From Coptis chinensis (taxonomy: Eukaryota > Streptophyta > Magnoliopsida > Ranunculales > Ranunculaceae): a stretch of 64,000 nt of DNA. Below the pieces are notes generated by a model. The model was not told where the DNA came from and did no database searches. It was given only the letters and a program-made list of their open reading frames with translations. Both the position numbers and the translations under genes were made by a program. Position 1 is the first letter of the stretch. Every line of letters starts with the position of its first letter. Shown in pieces: positions 43,932 to 55,526 of this stretch. The DNA is taken from contig CM027381.1 in NCBI GenBank assembly GCA_015680905.1, positions 1,069,501 through 1,133,500 on the forward strand. Reading direction: 5' to 3'.

Positions 43932-44845
43932 ATGACACCACCTATAGTCATTCCTGAACAGTCTTTTGAAGACTTGATCGGAACCTATACCTATGGAGCA
44001 TCGTTCCGCGAGCGGATCTTGCAGTTAGGATGGCGGCATCTTCTGGTAAGTAAGGACGATTCTTTTTCACCTAAGCTAACTGAATTCTTTTATAATAATA
44101 TTACTTTCTTTTGTACCCAAGAAGGAGAACAAAAGTTTTCCCTTACTATTGATGGTACGTCTATGGAATTCAGTAAGCACTTGATAGCTTTGGTTTCGGG
44201 ATTGCCATTACCTGACCCTATGCACACATGGGGATATATGACAGATAACGCATACCTATATGAATATGCCTATTTCCATGAGTATTATGGGGAGGGTGTT
44301 TAAGTATCATGGACCAAGACCAATATAACATCGCATACGAGTAGCCTATCGCTGAATGTAGGCCTGACCATGTTTCATTCATCATGATGAACATTCTAGG
44401 GGAACGGCGGTTTATACGCCAATAATACCGGTGGCGTTTTTCTTTGCTTTAGCTGAGGGACGTCGTCGGTATGACATTCCCCGAGTTTTAGTTGCTACGT
44501 TGAAGCGAGGCCATACCTTGAGGCATAAGTACCTTCTTATGCCTGTCTTGGTTTGCCGCCTTATGCGCGCTTGCCTACCCGTATTCTGTACACAGTACAC
44601 AGATTGGAAAAGGGTCGAAATCATGAGACCTACCAATCGTAATGGTAATGATCATTCGAAACCATGACTTGGCGGGATGGCGGAGTGCAACCACATTTGG
44701 TTGCTCCTTACACCCCATCGGACCAAATATCACTAGAGAGGTTAGCATTAGTTGATGATACCACGGCGTAAAGGCGTGGCAAGTTGTTATGGCATGGCGG
44801 GGATCGCGAAAAGAACCTCATATAGAAGAGGAGGATGACGAGTAA
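43932..44845 (+). pseudogene. ORF Y of element E (broken; first 123 codons open)
   Basis: The first 123 codons are open: MTPPIVIPEQSFEDLIGTYT, SFRERILQLGWRHLLVSKD, LTEFFYNNITFF, then TDNAYLYEYAYFHEYYGEGV. After a frameshift the homology continues with FFALAEGRRRYDIPRVLVATL and RHKYLLMPVLVCRLM, then MTWRDGG...RLALVDD, ending EDDE at 44842. The layout (W..L....F...F..N..FF) resembles the uncharacterised plant-transposon protein found in Athila-type elements. That assignment is tentative. Two other copies lie at 4018-4933 and 56457-57375. Function is unknown. Confidence 0.6.
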
Positions 44846-45049
44846 ATGTTGAAGTGCAGGTAAGTTTTTAGTTAAGGTTAGTGTCTGCTTATGTCCCAAG
44901 CAATTTAAGTCTGTTAACCCCATAATGGGTGGAACTCTTATAGTGTTGCGTCAGTTTTTATTTCCTATATTAGTACGTTCTAACATTGTTTTGCAAATGT
45001 TTCTGAATTTCACGCGTTTCCATGGTATTGTTCTACCCTCTTTATTTAA

Positions 45050-45086
45050 ATGCTTTGAGGACAAAGCATGCTTTTTGTTTGGGGGG
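45050..45086 (+). promoter_or_regulatory. Stem-loop plus PPT-like tract after ORF Y (element E)
   Basis: ATGCTTTG-AGGA-CAAAGCAT stem-loop (45050-45069) is followed by TTTTTGTTTGGGGGG. The pair repeats, with the same loop and order, next to the 3' LTR at 46611-46648 (TTGCTTG-AGGA-CAAGCAA, then TTTGTTTGGGGTGG). Either could prime plus-strand synthesis; only the second is in the classical place. Confidence 0.6.
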
Positions 45087-46610
45087 CATAGAAACTCGTG
45101 TAATTAAGGCATCTGTTAGGATATAGATAGATATAATATGCTTTCAAAAATTTAAAAATATAAATAAATAAGTCCATGCTATACACTTAGGAATATTGGT
45201 ATTGTTTTCTTTCTCCATGCTCTTAACAATCTAGAAGTCTCATAGCTTTTGCATCAGAATAATAGTTAGAAACTTAGGTTAATATGTAGGTAATAATCTT
45301 TGCATCTATCTATAAATATATTACATGAGTATCTATGATTGTTTGGCGATAAGTTTAAAATCTAGGCTAGAGTACTTATGCTACAAATCCTGTGAGAATA
45401 TAGCCTAAAGCCTTATATATGAGTGAAACATTTGAGAAATGACACAAGGGAGAAGTAAAATCCGATAGAGAAATCACACGTCCACTTGCTTGATCACTAT
45501 GCCATATCCTAAAAGCGAGAATTTAGGCGCTCTTTTTGGATCGATATAGCCAGAAATTCAAACCTATGAATTACTTTCCGCTAGTAAGCCACTCTCGAGC
45601 CCCTTCTTTAGCCTTCCATAAACCACAATTCCTTTACCCTATTACAAAAACAAAACAAAATAAAAAAAATCAACCTACCCAATTTAGAATCGGTCGAGAA
45701 TAGAATGAGGAAGAAAGAAGAAGAAGAAAAAACACATGTAAACAAAAATTAGTTAGTTGCTTCAGAAAATAAAGAAAAGAAGTTTCCATCCAAAAAGAAA
45801 AAAAAAAAAAAAAAAAAATAGAAATAAATAAAAACTCAAAAAAAAAAAAATAGAATAAAAGGGAGTCAAAGGCCAAAGAAAAGAAAAATATGGCTAAGGA
45901 TGGAAACAAAGTGTAGAAGCAAAAGTAAATAACAAGGTTTTCTCTAGTTACATAATATGAAGACTCTATTATCTCAGACTTGTTCTCTAGAATATCCATT
46001 TCCTTCCTTCTTAAACCATCTCCTAATCCCCGCGACACCTAATAAAGACCTCTAGCTCAATTAGGAATAGGTTAGTGTGATAGTAAGTGGCAGATGTGTT
46101 TGATCGACCCCGGCTTCCTTGTTGTCATTGAGATTGTAAGGTAAAGTGTGCCCACTGCACACTGGAGTAGCGAAACTTGAGTGGAAAAATCAGAGTGGTT
46201 TTTGTCTTGACATTTATGTGAGGACCTACTTAAGGACGCTATTCCGAGTTCTCAGAAACAAACCTGCTAAACATTTCATAGTATTACTCATTGTTATATG
46301 TTTATTGTAGATGATTGATTATTATGCATATATTAACTTAGGTTTTTTACTGTTATTCTTATGTAATTGCTAGTGAGATGTATAGATAGTTGAGACATGA
46401 AGGAGAAAACAATAGTTTATTTCTTAGTCGTTGTAGTATAGATGAAGTTTGTGAGTACCTTCACTGGAAAACTCTCACGAGGCTATAACTCGTCCACTAG
46501 GGAATTCCTAGTGGTTTAAGGCCTTGTTGCATATGGTCAATGCAATCGCGACTCAGTAAACGAGATTAGGTAGAACTCCATTTTTGGTCACTTATTCTAA
46601 TTTCTCATAT
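45087..46610 (+). other. 3' untranslated region of element E
   Basis: Non-coding. It includes A-rich tracts (45790-45850) and matches, in reverse orientation, 2248-3775, 7182-8740 and 54695-56206. The minus-strand ORF 45670-46038 is translation of the complementary T-rich tract. Confidence 0.7.
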
Positions 46611-46648
46611 TTGCTTGAGGACAAGCAAAATCTTTGTTTGGGGTGGTT
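46611..46648 (+). promoter_or_regulatory. Stem-loop and polypurine tract adjoining 3' LTR (element E)
   Basis: The TTGCTTG/CAAGCAA stem with AGGA loop is followed by TTTGTTTGGGGTGGTT, which ends exactly at the LTR start. This is the expected place of the primer for plus-strand DNA synthesis. Confidence 0.75.
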
Positions 46649-48012
46649 TGATAAGAGCCCAAAACTGTAGTTTTAACCCCTTAATAATCATCTTGTTAGA
46701 CCAATCATGTGAATAATAAGTAAGAGTTAATACTGATTACGTGTTTTATGCATTTCGGGCTTCAAAGTCCATTATCTTGTGAGAAATGTGCCACTTTTAG
46801 CGAGATAAAGGAGCAAAAGTCAGTGAGAACTTCCGAATGCCATATCTTTGGACTCAGACCTCGGATTGAGGCCTACCTTATGTCAAAACGACCGGCTCGG
46901 AAAGAGCTTTGCAATGGTCCAAGCCTTGACCCAATCAGAGGAGCAGAAGTGGACGAAAAGTCTGTGGAAGCTAACTGCAGCTGAAGAGGCCTTTTTGAAT
47001 TTGAAAAAATTGGGTTTTTGGGCCTGATTCTCTGGCCCAACCCATGGCTCCAAGCCCATGCACGAATTTTGGATCTGGATGTATAAAAACAAAAGCTTAG
47101 CTCTTTGTTAATGGTAGCTAGTTAGACCTAAATTAAGATATAGAATTATAGATCTAGTTTTATTAATTAAATTAAGTTTTAGTTCCATTTAAATTCTTGT
47201 TTTAGATTAAATCTCTCTGAATCATTGTTCTTGATTGATTAGATAAATAAAGTAGTATTTTTTATCAAGTTCGAATTTGTCATTTCCATTTTAGATCTAA
47301 ATTCAATTCTTGTCATTGTTTTATTCCAGCCATTAAATTAGATTCATTATTGCTAAATTAAGTAATTCTCAATTTCTCACATTATGTTTAGTTTAGATTC
47401 AATGGTAAATATTAGATTGATGACTCAAGGCTAAACCTCCATTAGAGGGGTTGATGAAGCCTTGATGAAACCTTAGTTGTTTAGTATAGAAACGTTGTAG
47501 CATCTATTCCACTCTAGAAGGTCGCTTTAGCCATTTAGCCAGAATGGGTGGGGCGACCTCACATGCTAGTTAGTACTTGGTAGAAATGCCATGAACACTA
47601 GGGATTAGACTTCGAATTCTTGCCGTGAAGAACGGAGAATTGAGATACAACATTCTACGCTAGGTTGTTAAGTTGGATTCGAGGTGGATTCAATTCCCCT
47701 CTAATCTCTTTATCTAGAGTCAACAATAGTATTTCCATAGCATTTGTAGTTAATTTCTAGTAATCATCTTAATTAAGTACCGTAGTATAATATTTCGTAA
47801 AGCTCTCATTGACTTAAGAGCGACTAGTTAGACTAAGAAAACAATCCATGCTAGGGAACTAGGAGTGGAACGAACTTCGTACTCCATTTAGTGCAATTCG
47901 CATTGAGAGTAGAAGCTTTGATAATAGACTCGTAAAAGAATAGTTCTAGTTTACTTACGTTTTGGATTCGTAGTTCATTACGTAGGTAGACTATACATTT
48001 TACATTTTATCA
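46649..48012 (+). repeat. 3' LTR of element E
   Basis: 1,364 bp, TGATAA...TTATCA. A TATA box TATAAAAA lies at 47082-47089. It carries the 57-bp U3 segment missing from the 5' LTR. Elsewhere the two LTRs differ mainly by small indels, for example around 47520-47545. ORFs 46748-46984 and 46883-47092 are within it and are not genes. Confidence 0.9.
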
Positions 48013-48250
48013 AGTTGGTTATACAAACCTACTACTTCAACTAGTTCCAAAGCCCACGGACCTGTTTCGAACCTAGGAAGTGAGAGGATTTGGACTTGAA
48101 GTGTGTTCTGGTACTTTCTGCCCACACCAAGACCATATCCGAGCCTTAAGAAGATGCTGCCATGTGTTACATATTTATTTGTTAAAATATGCACACACCG
48201 ATGCCCCCCTTTTTTATTCATGAGTTGTATATCAAACCCTTAAGGAAAAA
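48013..48250 (+). repeat. Continuation of repeat-family copy 1 after element E
   Basis: It carries on the sequence broken at 33387: GGTTATACAAACCTACTACT, AGTTCCAAAGCCCACGGACCTG, then TTTGTTAAAATATGCACACAC and GATGCCCCCC. It matches 51135-51335. Confidence 0.75.
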
Positions 48251-49439
48251 GGCTAGGTAAAAATGTACGTGACGTCTTATGCCTCGATTTTCTCATCGAA
48301 ATTTATGTACAAGTCATAATCACTCATTCGAAAATGTTCGCTCGACCGCCAAAATCCAATCTATATCTGTAATATTTCGTGTTATGGTGATGAAATGTCA
48401 ACGGTATGTGCAATTGAAATCTCGAAGGCTGTCAATCCCAAACCATTCATTCGGAGCTGAACTTCGTTGAGTACAAGGAACTAAACCCGGACTTGGCAGA
48501 TCCCGGACCTCACCAATCCACCATGACCCAGACTTGAACTCTGTCACATGACTCGGACTTGAACTTTGCAATTGCAACCCAAACCTGAACTTCAATTCAT
48601 CAAATCCGGACATGCCAACTTTGCCAAACCCAATAATGATCCGGACTTGGATAAATCAAGTCATCAAGACATGCCATGCTAATTATCACCATGACCCGGA
48701 CTTGGGTTTAACTCATCTGGAATTGACATGTGAGGAGAGAAAAAGTAAAGGAATCCCTTCCTTTCTTATGTGCTATTTGCTGGTATAAGCCTTGTTCTTT
48801 TCTTTTAGTATAACTCTTGTATATTGTAAACCCCATACAAGTTCTCTTGCTGCCGCCAGTAAGAATCTGTGAAGTTTGAATCATTATTTTCGCATTCATG
48901 CCTACCAATTTCGTCAAAAGAAGTACATACTGACCATATTTTCAAGTCCACCATTAATGGGATGTTTGAAGTTTTTTGCTGTCATCACCCAAATCTTTAT
49001 GACCATGAACTATGGGTTTGCTCATGCTGATTTTTGAATCAAAACTTGAATTTTAATCTTATACAAGCTGGATTTTTGCACTCCAAAAGTTCATCGTAAA
49101 AGAAAAACTTTAAGCTCGCCATTAATGGTCGTTTCACCATCTTCCGAAGCTGAACACTCATGTGTTCGATGCTGGCAACTGAGTCCTCGATCACTTTATG
49201 GCCAATCACAAGATCAACTTTGCCAATTGACTGCACACTACTAATTTCGATGACCTTGTCAATCCGTTTTGACTTTTTCAATTGTCGAGGCAGTTCTGGA
49301 TATGTCAAGTTACAATACAATTTGGATAGGGTGGGTACTATAGTTGACAATGTAGTTTCAGATTCTTCCATCCACAAAACAGTTTCGGGTTTGTTACTCA
49401 AGAGAGCAGTACCGAACTTGGACTTTCTATGTTTCTTAT
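48251..49439. other. Unassigned stretch with a 120-codon minus-strand ORF
   Basis: The ORF 49401-49039 (minus) encodes MSNKPETVLWMEESETTLST ... VDLVIGHKVIEDSVASIEHM ... FFFYDELLECKNPACIRL. Composition is protein-like, and the frame is free of stops for 360 bp, but I do not recognise a family. 48470-48720 contains irregular repeats of CCCGGACTTG. The stretch could be the internal part of a non-autonomous element whose direct repeats are the two flanking family copies, or captured host DNA. Confidence 0.35.
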
Positions 49440-49955
49440 TAGCTAGGAAGTGGAGTTCTGAACTTAGGCAAGTTCCGAACGTGGAGTTCCAAGCAAGCTA
49501 GGAAGTGGTGTTCCAAACTTGGACAAGTTCCGAATGTGGAGTTCCTGACTAACTAGGAAGTGAAATTCCGAACTTGGACAAGTTTTGAACGTGGAGTTCC
49601 TGACTAGCTAGGAAGTGGAGTTCCGAACGTGGAGTTCCTAACTAGCTAGGAAGTGGAGTTCCAAACTTGGACAAGTTCTGAACGTGGAGTTCCTGACTAG
49701 CTAGGAAGTGGAGTTCCGAATGTGGAGTTCCTGACTAGCTAGGAAGTGAAATTCCGAACTAGGACAAGTTCCGAACGTGGAGTTCCTGACTAGCTAGGAA
49801 GTGAAATTCCGAACTTTGACAAGCTCCGAACGTGGAGTTCCAGACTTGCTAGGGAGTAGAGTTTCGAACGTGGAGTTCCTAACTAGCTAGGAAGTGTAGT
49901 TTCAAACTTGGACAAGTTCTAAATGTGGAGTTCCAGACTAGCTAGGAAGTGGTGT
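49440..49955 (+). repeat. Tandem array of 38-55 bp units (copy 2)
   Basis: Same units as at 30735-31317: CTAGCTAGGAAGTGGAGTTC, CGAACTTGGACAAGTTC and CGTGGAGTTCCTGA, in long and short forms. The order of forms differs from copy 1, showing independent expansion or contraction. Confidence 0.85.
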
Positions 49956-51337
49956 TTTTTTCTCCTTATTTGCATAAATATGTATACACAGATGCCCCAC
50001 TTTTCTCTCAGACGACGGTTGCACATTCGACCGTTGAGGGAAAAATGACAAAAGTGTGAATTATATTTTATACAAATTCGTATTTTGAATCTTAAAAAAA
50101 CAAGGTTTTGTAGGAAAATGGGGTTTGCCCCTATGTCAGTTCCTGTAAATACCTTTAGTTTTGTTAAAAAATAAGACTTTGTAGGAATGTAGGGTGTGCC
50201 CCTGTATTATTTCCTGTAAAGTCCTTAAATGATCTGGTATCTAATGCATAAACCGACACTTATAAGCATAAGGCATTAGAACTGCTCTTAAGAGGAAAAA
50301 ATCCAAGCTAAGTTAAACTTTCTCAATCACACGGGGAACAACACATGAGATCTTTCACTCATCATCCTGAGAAAGCTTTCTAAAGGTTCTGATACAACTT
50401 TGGCCAACATATGGGATCTCTTACCCAACATCCAAAAAAGTATCCCAGCAGAAAATTATAAAAGAAACAATACTCTGAAAAGAGAAATATAACTTATATT
50501 GATAGTTGATTGACATAGATCATGCCCACATACGGCGCAATTTGTGTGATGATTTTTCCTAATCTAGAAACACAAATATTTTGTTGATGATCAAAGAACA
50601 ATGAGAAGTATTGGATCAAGAAGAAGAAGAGATCTAGAAGATGATGAGTTGAACCACGTTCTTTAATGGCTGCCTACATATCCTGTGAATAGGAATCAAA
50701 CTCAAAGCGTAGTTCAACTATTCTATTTATAATAATAGATGAGGTTTCCCAATTAGTGTTTAACTAGGAGACCGTCTCTTGTTAAGTCTCATCTTGACTC
50801 TTCTAGAAGCCCCATGTTCCCTAAGTCAAATAGGTCTCCTTTATGACTTAAACAACATAAAAACATGTTTAGGTTCGGAGTAGTAGTTAGAGTTCCGAGC
50901 ATAGTAGTTGAGCTCCGGATTTAGAGTTCATAGTTAGGAGTTAGTTATACGAACCTACTACTCTAACTAGTTCCAAAGCCCACGAACCTGCTCCGAACCT
51001 AGTAGTTGAGTTCCGGATTTGGAGTTCATAGTTAGGAATTGGTTATATGAACTTACTACTCCAACTAGTTCCAAAGCCCACGAACCTGCTCCGAACCTAG
51101 TAGTTGAGTTCCGGATTTGGAGTTCATAGTTAGGAGTTGGTTATATGAACTTACTACTCCAACTAGTTCCAAAGCCCACGAACCTCCTTTTCTTGTCTCA
51201 CTTCTGAACCTAGAAAGTGAGAGGATTTGGACTTGAAGTGTGTTATGGTACTTTCTAGCCATACCAAGACCATATCTGAGCCTTAAGAAGATGCTGTCAC
51301 GTGTTACATATCTATTTGCTAAAATATGCACACACAG
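49956..51337 (+). repeat. Moderately repeated non-coding family, copy 2
   Basis: It aligns with 31318-31620, 32017-33387 and 48013-48200. It lacks the MITE and element E, and so supplies empty sites for both. A 100-bp segment (CTCCAACTAGTTCCAAAGCC...GGTTATATGAACTTACTA) is tandemly repeated at about 51000-51170. No gene. ORF 51065-51331 is not conserved. Confidence 0.75.
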
Positions 51338-51534
51338 CTATGATGAAAAAAGCTTTATCTATGGCAAGAAAGAAGGTTAAACATCTTGATGCCAATATTA
51401 AGGAGGTTTGGGATGACTTCATGGGATTCACATTTGCTTTCATCCATTGTTGTAGTTTCTTCCGAGACATTGAGAAAACCCGAAGGCATATTTTGAAAGA
51501 TCACCCGGCCTTGGTTAAACAATTTGCAAAATGA
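51338..51534 (+). pseudogene. 3' end of an unrecognised host gene
   Basis: After the repeat ends, the frame reads MMKKALSMARKKVKHLDANI, then WDDFMGFTFAFIHCCSFFRD, IEKTRRHILKDHPALVKQF and a stop at 51532-51534. The composition looks like a real soluble protein C-terminus. The 5' part is lost at the repeat boundary. AT-rich sequence resembling a 3' untranslated region follows. I do not recognise the family. Confidence 0.4.
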
Positions 51535-51999
51535 AGTAGTTGTAATGTACTTCTATTGTAATGTTATGCTTTGAAGATTCAATATAATTGTGTCAGGCTC
51601 GAGGCCTTTGAAAGTGATGTACGCCGAACCTTCCTCAAATGACTATACTCTTAGAGAAGGCATGTAAATTCCTATGTTTTAATGATATAGGTAGAGGTCT
51701 GTCTCAACTCCAAAATCTATTAAAAAGAAATAAATAAATAAATAAATGTGTTCACAACTTCACAATGCTATTTACAATGGTTCACGCAAGAGGTGCATGT
51801 TTTACACATCATCAAGCCATCTTACGCACTAAGTTTTTGAAAATCATTGGTTTGTTTTCCCTCAACACTTACTCTCTTTCTTGTACATAAATAAAAATAG
51901 TTCACCCTTTGCCACAGGCGCACACACCTTTTCTTCTACCGTACTTATATAGTCTTTTATTGTACAAGTAGGTTAATCTTTTCATAGTAATCTTTTCAA
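51535..51999 (+). promoter_or_regulatory. Upstream region and TATA box of the raffinose-synthase-like gene
   Basis: CTTATATAG at 51943-51951 lies about 50 bp before the ATG at 52000, a normal TATA-to-start spacing for a plant gene with a short leader. A (AAAT)n stretch occurs at 51728-51747. No other gene is seen here. Confidence 0.5.
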
Positions 52000-52360
52000 A
52001 TGGGGCTTGTTGATGGTGGAACATACTCTTCAATTACCTTAGAAGGATCAAATTTCATGGCCAATGGTCATTTGATAATTTTTGAGGTACCTTTAAACAG
52101 CATAGTGACACCAACTTCTATTTTTGTTACAACAAATAAAATCACAGACTTAAGTGGTTGTTTTGTGGGGTTCAATTCAAAAGGATTCAACCTGTAGGCA
52201 TGTAGTCTCTATATGCAAGCTCAAGGACATAAAGTTCACAAGCATATTTAGATTCAAAATTTGGTGGAGTACACATTGGACCGGTAACAAATTAAGGAAG
52301 TGATGTTGAACTCGGGACCCAGATGATGTTGTTGGACAAATCAGATTTTGGGAAGCCTTA

Positions 52361-52813
52361 GAGCAAGTCCATTGGAGAGCTGCTAAATAGAGATGCTAAA
52401 AGGTGCCAACTAAGCATTTTTGGCAGGTTTAGCTAGGCAAGTCAAATTTGGCATGTGAAAACCGAAAAACAGTTCCAATAAGGTTTTAAAGTTGGAGTGC
52501 CAAATTGATACGTATGGCAGAAAGTCTGCCGTCTGTCTAATATTTTTGTAATTAACTTAAGTTGAAAGTTAAAACACAGATGGCAGAAAGTGTGTTGTCC
52601 GACGAAATTTAACATACAGACGGCAGAAACTCTGTCATCCGTCTCCCGAAATATAATTATGACAGCTGCTAGACAAGGCCACAAATTTGGCTGGGTTTAT
52701 CATAGCAGCCATATTTAAGACCCTTCTAGTAGCCCCATTATAATGACATTTTGGTGTTTGGGGGTGCTATATGACCCTTTAGTAGCCCATATAGCACCCC
52801 ATTAGACTTGCTC
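52361..52813 (+). mobile_element. MITE inserted in raffinose-synthase exon 1 (TTA duplication)
   Basis: Ends GAGCAAGTCCATTGG and (complement) GAGCAAGTCTAATGG form terminal inverted repeats. TTA flanks both sides (52358-52360 and 52814-52816). Length 453 bp. The 3-bp TTA duplication is characteristic of PIF/Harbinger (Tourist-like) elements. Reading across the site without the insert gives DFGKPYVFLFPLIEG, in frame and in agreement with the enzyme family. No transposase inside; ORF 52442-52684 is not a gene. Confidence 0.85.
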
Positions 52814-53129
52814 TTATGTTTTCCTTTTCCCACTCATTGAAGGATAATTTAGTACTTCCCCCTAGGGCGGCGTCAACAATAGCTTAGATCTTTCTAGTGA
52901 AAGTGGCTCTACAAAGGTAATAATCAAGTTTGCTTTATTGCATAGAAGACCTAAGAAACATTTTTTCTCTGAATTTTTCCGTATTATCACTACCATTATT
53001 GTTCTTTGTTTTTTTTTTTGGTTAACAAATTTCAGGTGGCTAGTTCAAGCTTCAAGAGTGCTTTGTACATGCACGTAGGTAATGATCCTTATAATGTCAT
53101 TAAGGATGGCATGAAGGTGCTGAGGGAAC

Positions 53130-54656
53130 TGATAAAATGATAAAATTGAATATAATTCTACCTACGAATAAAATGATGAATTTCAAAACGCAAGTAAAAC
53201 TATTTCTTTTACGAAGATAGTACTTATCAAAGATTTCTACTCTCAATACTATTGAAATAGAGTTGGAATAGAAGATTCGTTCCACTCCTAGTTCTTTAGC
53301 ATTCAATGCTTTCTAATATTGCGAATCTATCCAAAGTCTAATGAGAGTAATGGTGGGATTATACTACGATGCAAATTCAAATAACAAGATACGCTAATTT
53401 AACTACGAAAATGCTAAATTGATACTATATGATAAGGAATTAGGGGATTGATTCCACCTTAACTTCGACTTAATCAACTAACAAAGATTAAAGTTAGTGA
53501 TCCAAATTTTCATGCTTTCGCATATCAAAATGGTATTTCTAATCCCTAATTATACATGGCAATCTCTACCAATTAATAACTAGCATGTAAAGCAACCAAA
53601 CCCATTCTCATGGTGAACTAATCACTTTCTAGAATTGACTAGATTACCACGACGATTTCTAAGTTAACAACAATCAAGCTTCATCAAGGCTTCTTCAACC
53701 CCCTCTAATGGAGGTTTAGCTTAGAATCATTATGCTCTCATTTCCAATCGAAAGTGAATAAGATGTAATATAAAGATTCTAACTTTATTAAATTCAACTA
53801 AACAATAATTGAAATCTAAATTAACAACTAAGAAATCATTAACAAACAAGAATTGAAATTAGATCTAAGCAATTTTAAATAACAAAATAGAAATTATCAA
53901 GAACTAACTATTTTATTTATCTAATGAATGATAAACAATGATTCCAATAACTAATCTAAAACAAGGAATAAAACTAATTAATGGAATGGAAACTAATTAA
54001 TTAACTAATTCAAAAACTCAAAATTAGATATAGATTATTCTCTAATTGCTACCTTCTATCATAAGCTAAGTGATACTTAAGAGTTAAGTCTTGTGTGTGG
54101 AAATAGAGGAGACCATATCCACATTTTTGTGCATGGGATGAGGAGCCATGTTTTGGGCTGGAAAATCGAGCCCAAAACCCAATCTCTTCAGTCCACAGGG
54201 CCTTTTTCAACTAGATCTAACTTCAGTAGGCTTTTCGTCCACTTTTGCTCCTCTGATTGGGACAAGGCTTGGACTATTGGAAATCTCTTTCCGAGCCAGT
54301 CGTTTTGACATAAGGTAGGCTCAATTCCGAGGCATGATTCCAAAGATACGGTCTTCGAAATTTCTACTGACTTTTGTGTGCTGTTTCTGCCCACATTGAC
54401 TCTGACTTTTCAGCTTCTGACTGGGCTTTACAAAGACTTTTTCTCTTCGAATCTTGGCCTTTAATCACAGAACTTCTTAGCAATCAACCCTTCCTCCTTT
54501 ATATCGCCAAAGTGACACATTTCTGCACATAATAGACTTCAATGCCTGAAATACATAAAAGCACGTAATCAACATTAACTCTTATTTATTACTCGCATAA
54601 TTGATCAAAAAGTATTATTGTTAAGGGGTTAAAACTACAGTTTTGGGCTCTTATCA
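53130..54656 (-). repeat. 3' LTR of element D
   Basis: 1,527 bp, the longest LTR of the family here. It is followed at 54657 by ACCACCCCCAAAC (PPT complement) and the stem-loop TTGCTTG/CAAGCAA at 54677-54694. ORFs 53100-53306 and 54093-54394 lie inside and are not genes. Confidence 0.9.
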
Positions 54657-55455
54657 AACCACCCCCAAACAGCATTTTGCTTGTCCTCAAGCAAATATGA
54701 GAAATTAGCATAAGTGATCAAAAATGGAGTTCTAACTAATCTCGTTTAGCGAGAAAAGCGATTGCATTGACCATATGCAACAAGGCCTTTAAACCACTAG
54801 GAATTCCCTAGTGGGCCGAGTTATAACATCGTGAGAGTTTTCCGATTGAAGTTACTCACAAACTTCATCTATACTACAACGACTAAAGAAATAAAACTAT
54901 TGTTTCTTTATTTATCTCCCAATTATCTATATATCTCACTAGCAATGAATAAAGAATAATCAAGTCGAAAACCTAAAGCTAATATATGCATAATAATCAA
55001 TCATCTACTTAATAAACATATATACAATGAGTAATACTATGAAATGCACTAGCAGTCCGTTTATGAAAACTTCGAATAAGCGTCCTTAAGTAGGTCCTCA
55101 CATAAATGTCAAGACAAAAATCGCCTCGATTTTTTACGCTCAAGTTTTCAAGCTACTCCGGTTAATGCGATTGGGCACACTTTACCTTATAATCTCAATG
55201 ACACACAAAGGAAACTGGAGTCGATCAAACACATCTGCCACTTACTATCACACTAATTGAGCTAGAGGTCTTTATTAGGTGTTGCGGGGATTAGGAGATG
55301 GTTTAAGAAGGAATGAAATGGATATTCAAAACAGACAAGTCTGAGATAATAGAGTCTTCATATTAAGTAACTAGAGAAAACCTTGTTCTTTACTTTTGCT
55401 TCTACACTTTGTTTCCATCCTTAGCCATATATATATATATATTTTTTTGGCTTTG

Positions 55456-55526
<71 letters not shown>

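Larger units (their letters stand above)
33388..48012 (+). mobile_element. Complete Athila-like Ty3/gypsy element E, 14.6 kb
   Basis: Both LTRs are present (33388-34691 and 46649-48012), each TGATAA...TTATCA. The element is flanked by the 5-bp duplication AGTTG (33383-33387 and 48013-48017). The interrupted repeat reads through uninterrupted elsewhere (51120-51150, GGAGTTGGTTATA), which confirms the boundaries. Inside are gag, protease, RT, RNase H and integrase in gypsy order, then ORF X and ORF Y. All ORFs contain frameshifts or stops, although the two LTRs are very alike, so it is either a young insertion of an already dead copy or the sequence has residual errors. Confidence 0.9.

Noticed and set aside
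43932..44303. ORF Y as a proven env protein
   Set aside because: No signal peptide, cleavage site or transmembrane anchor can be seen; only its position recalls env-like ORFs.
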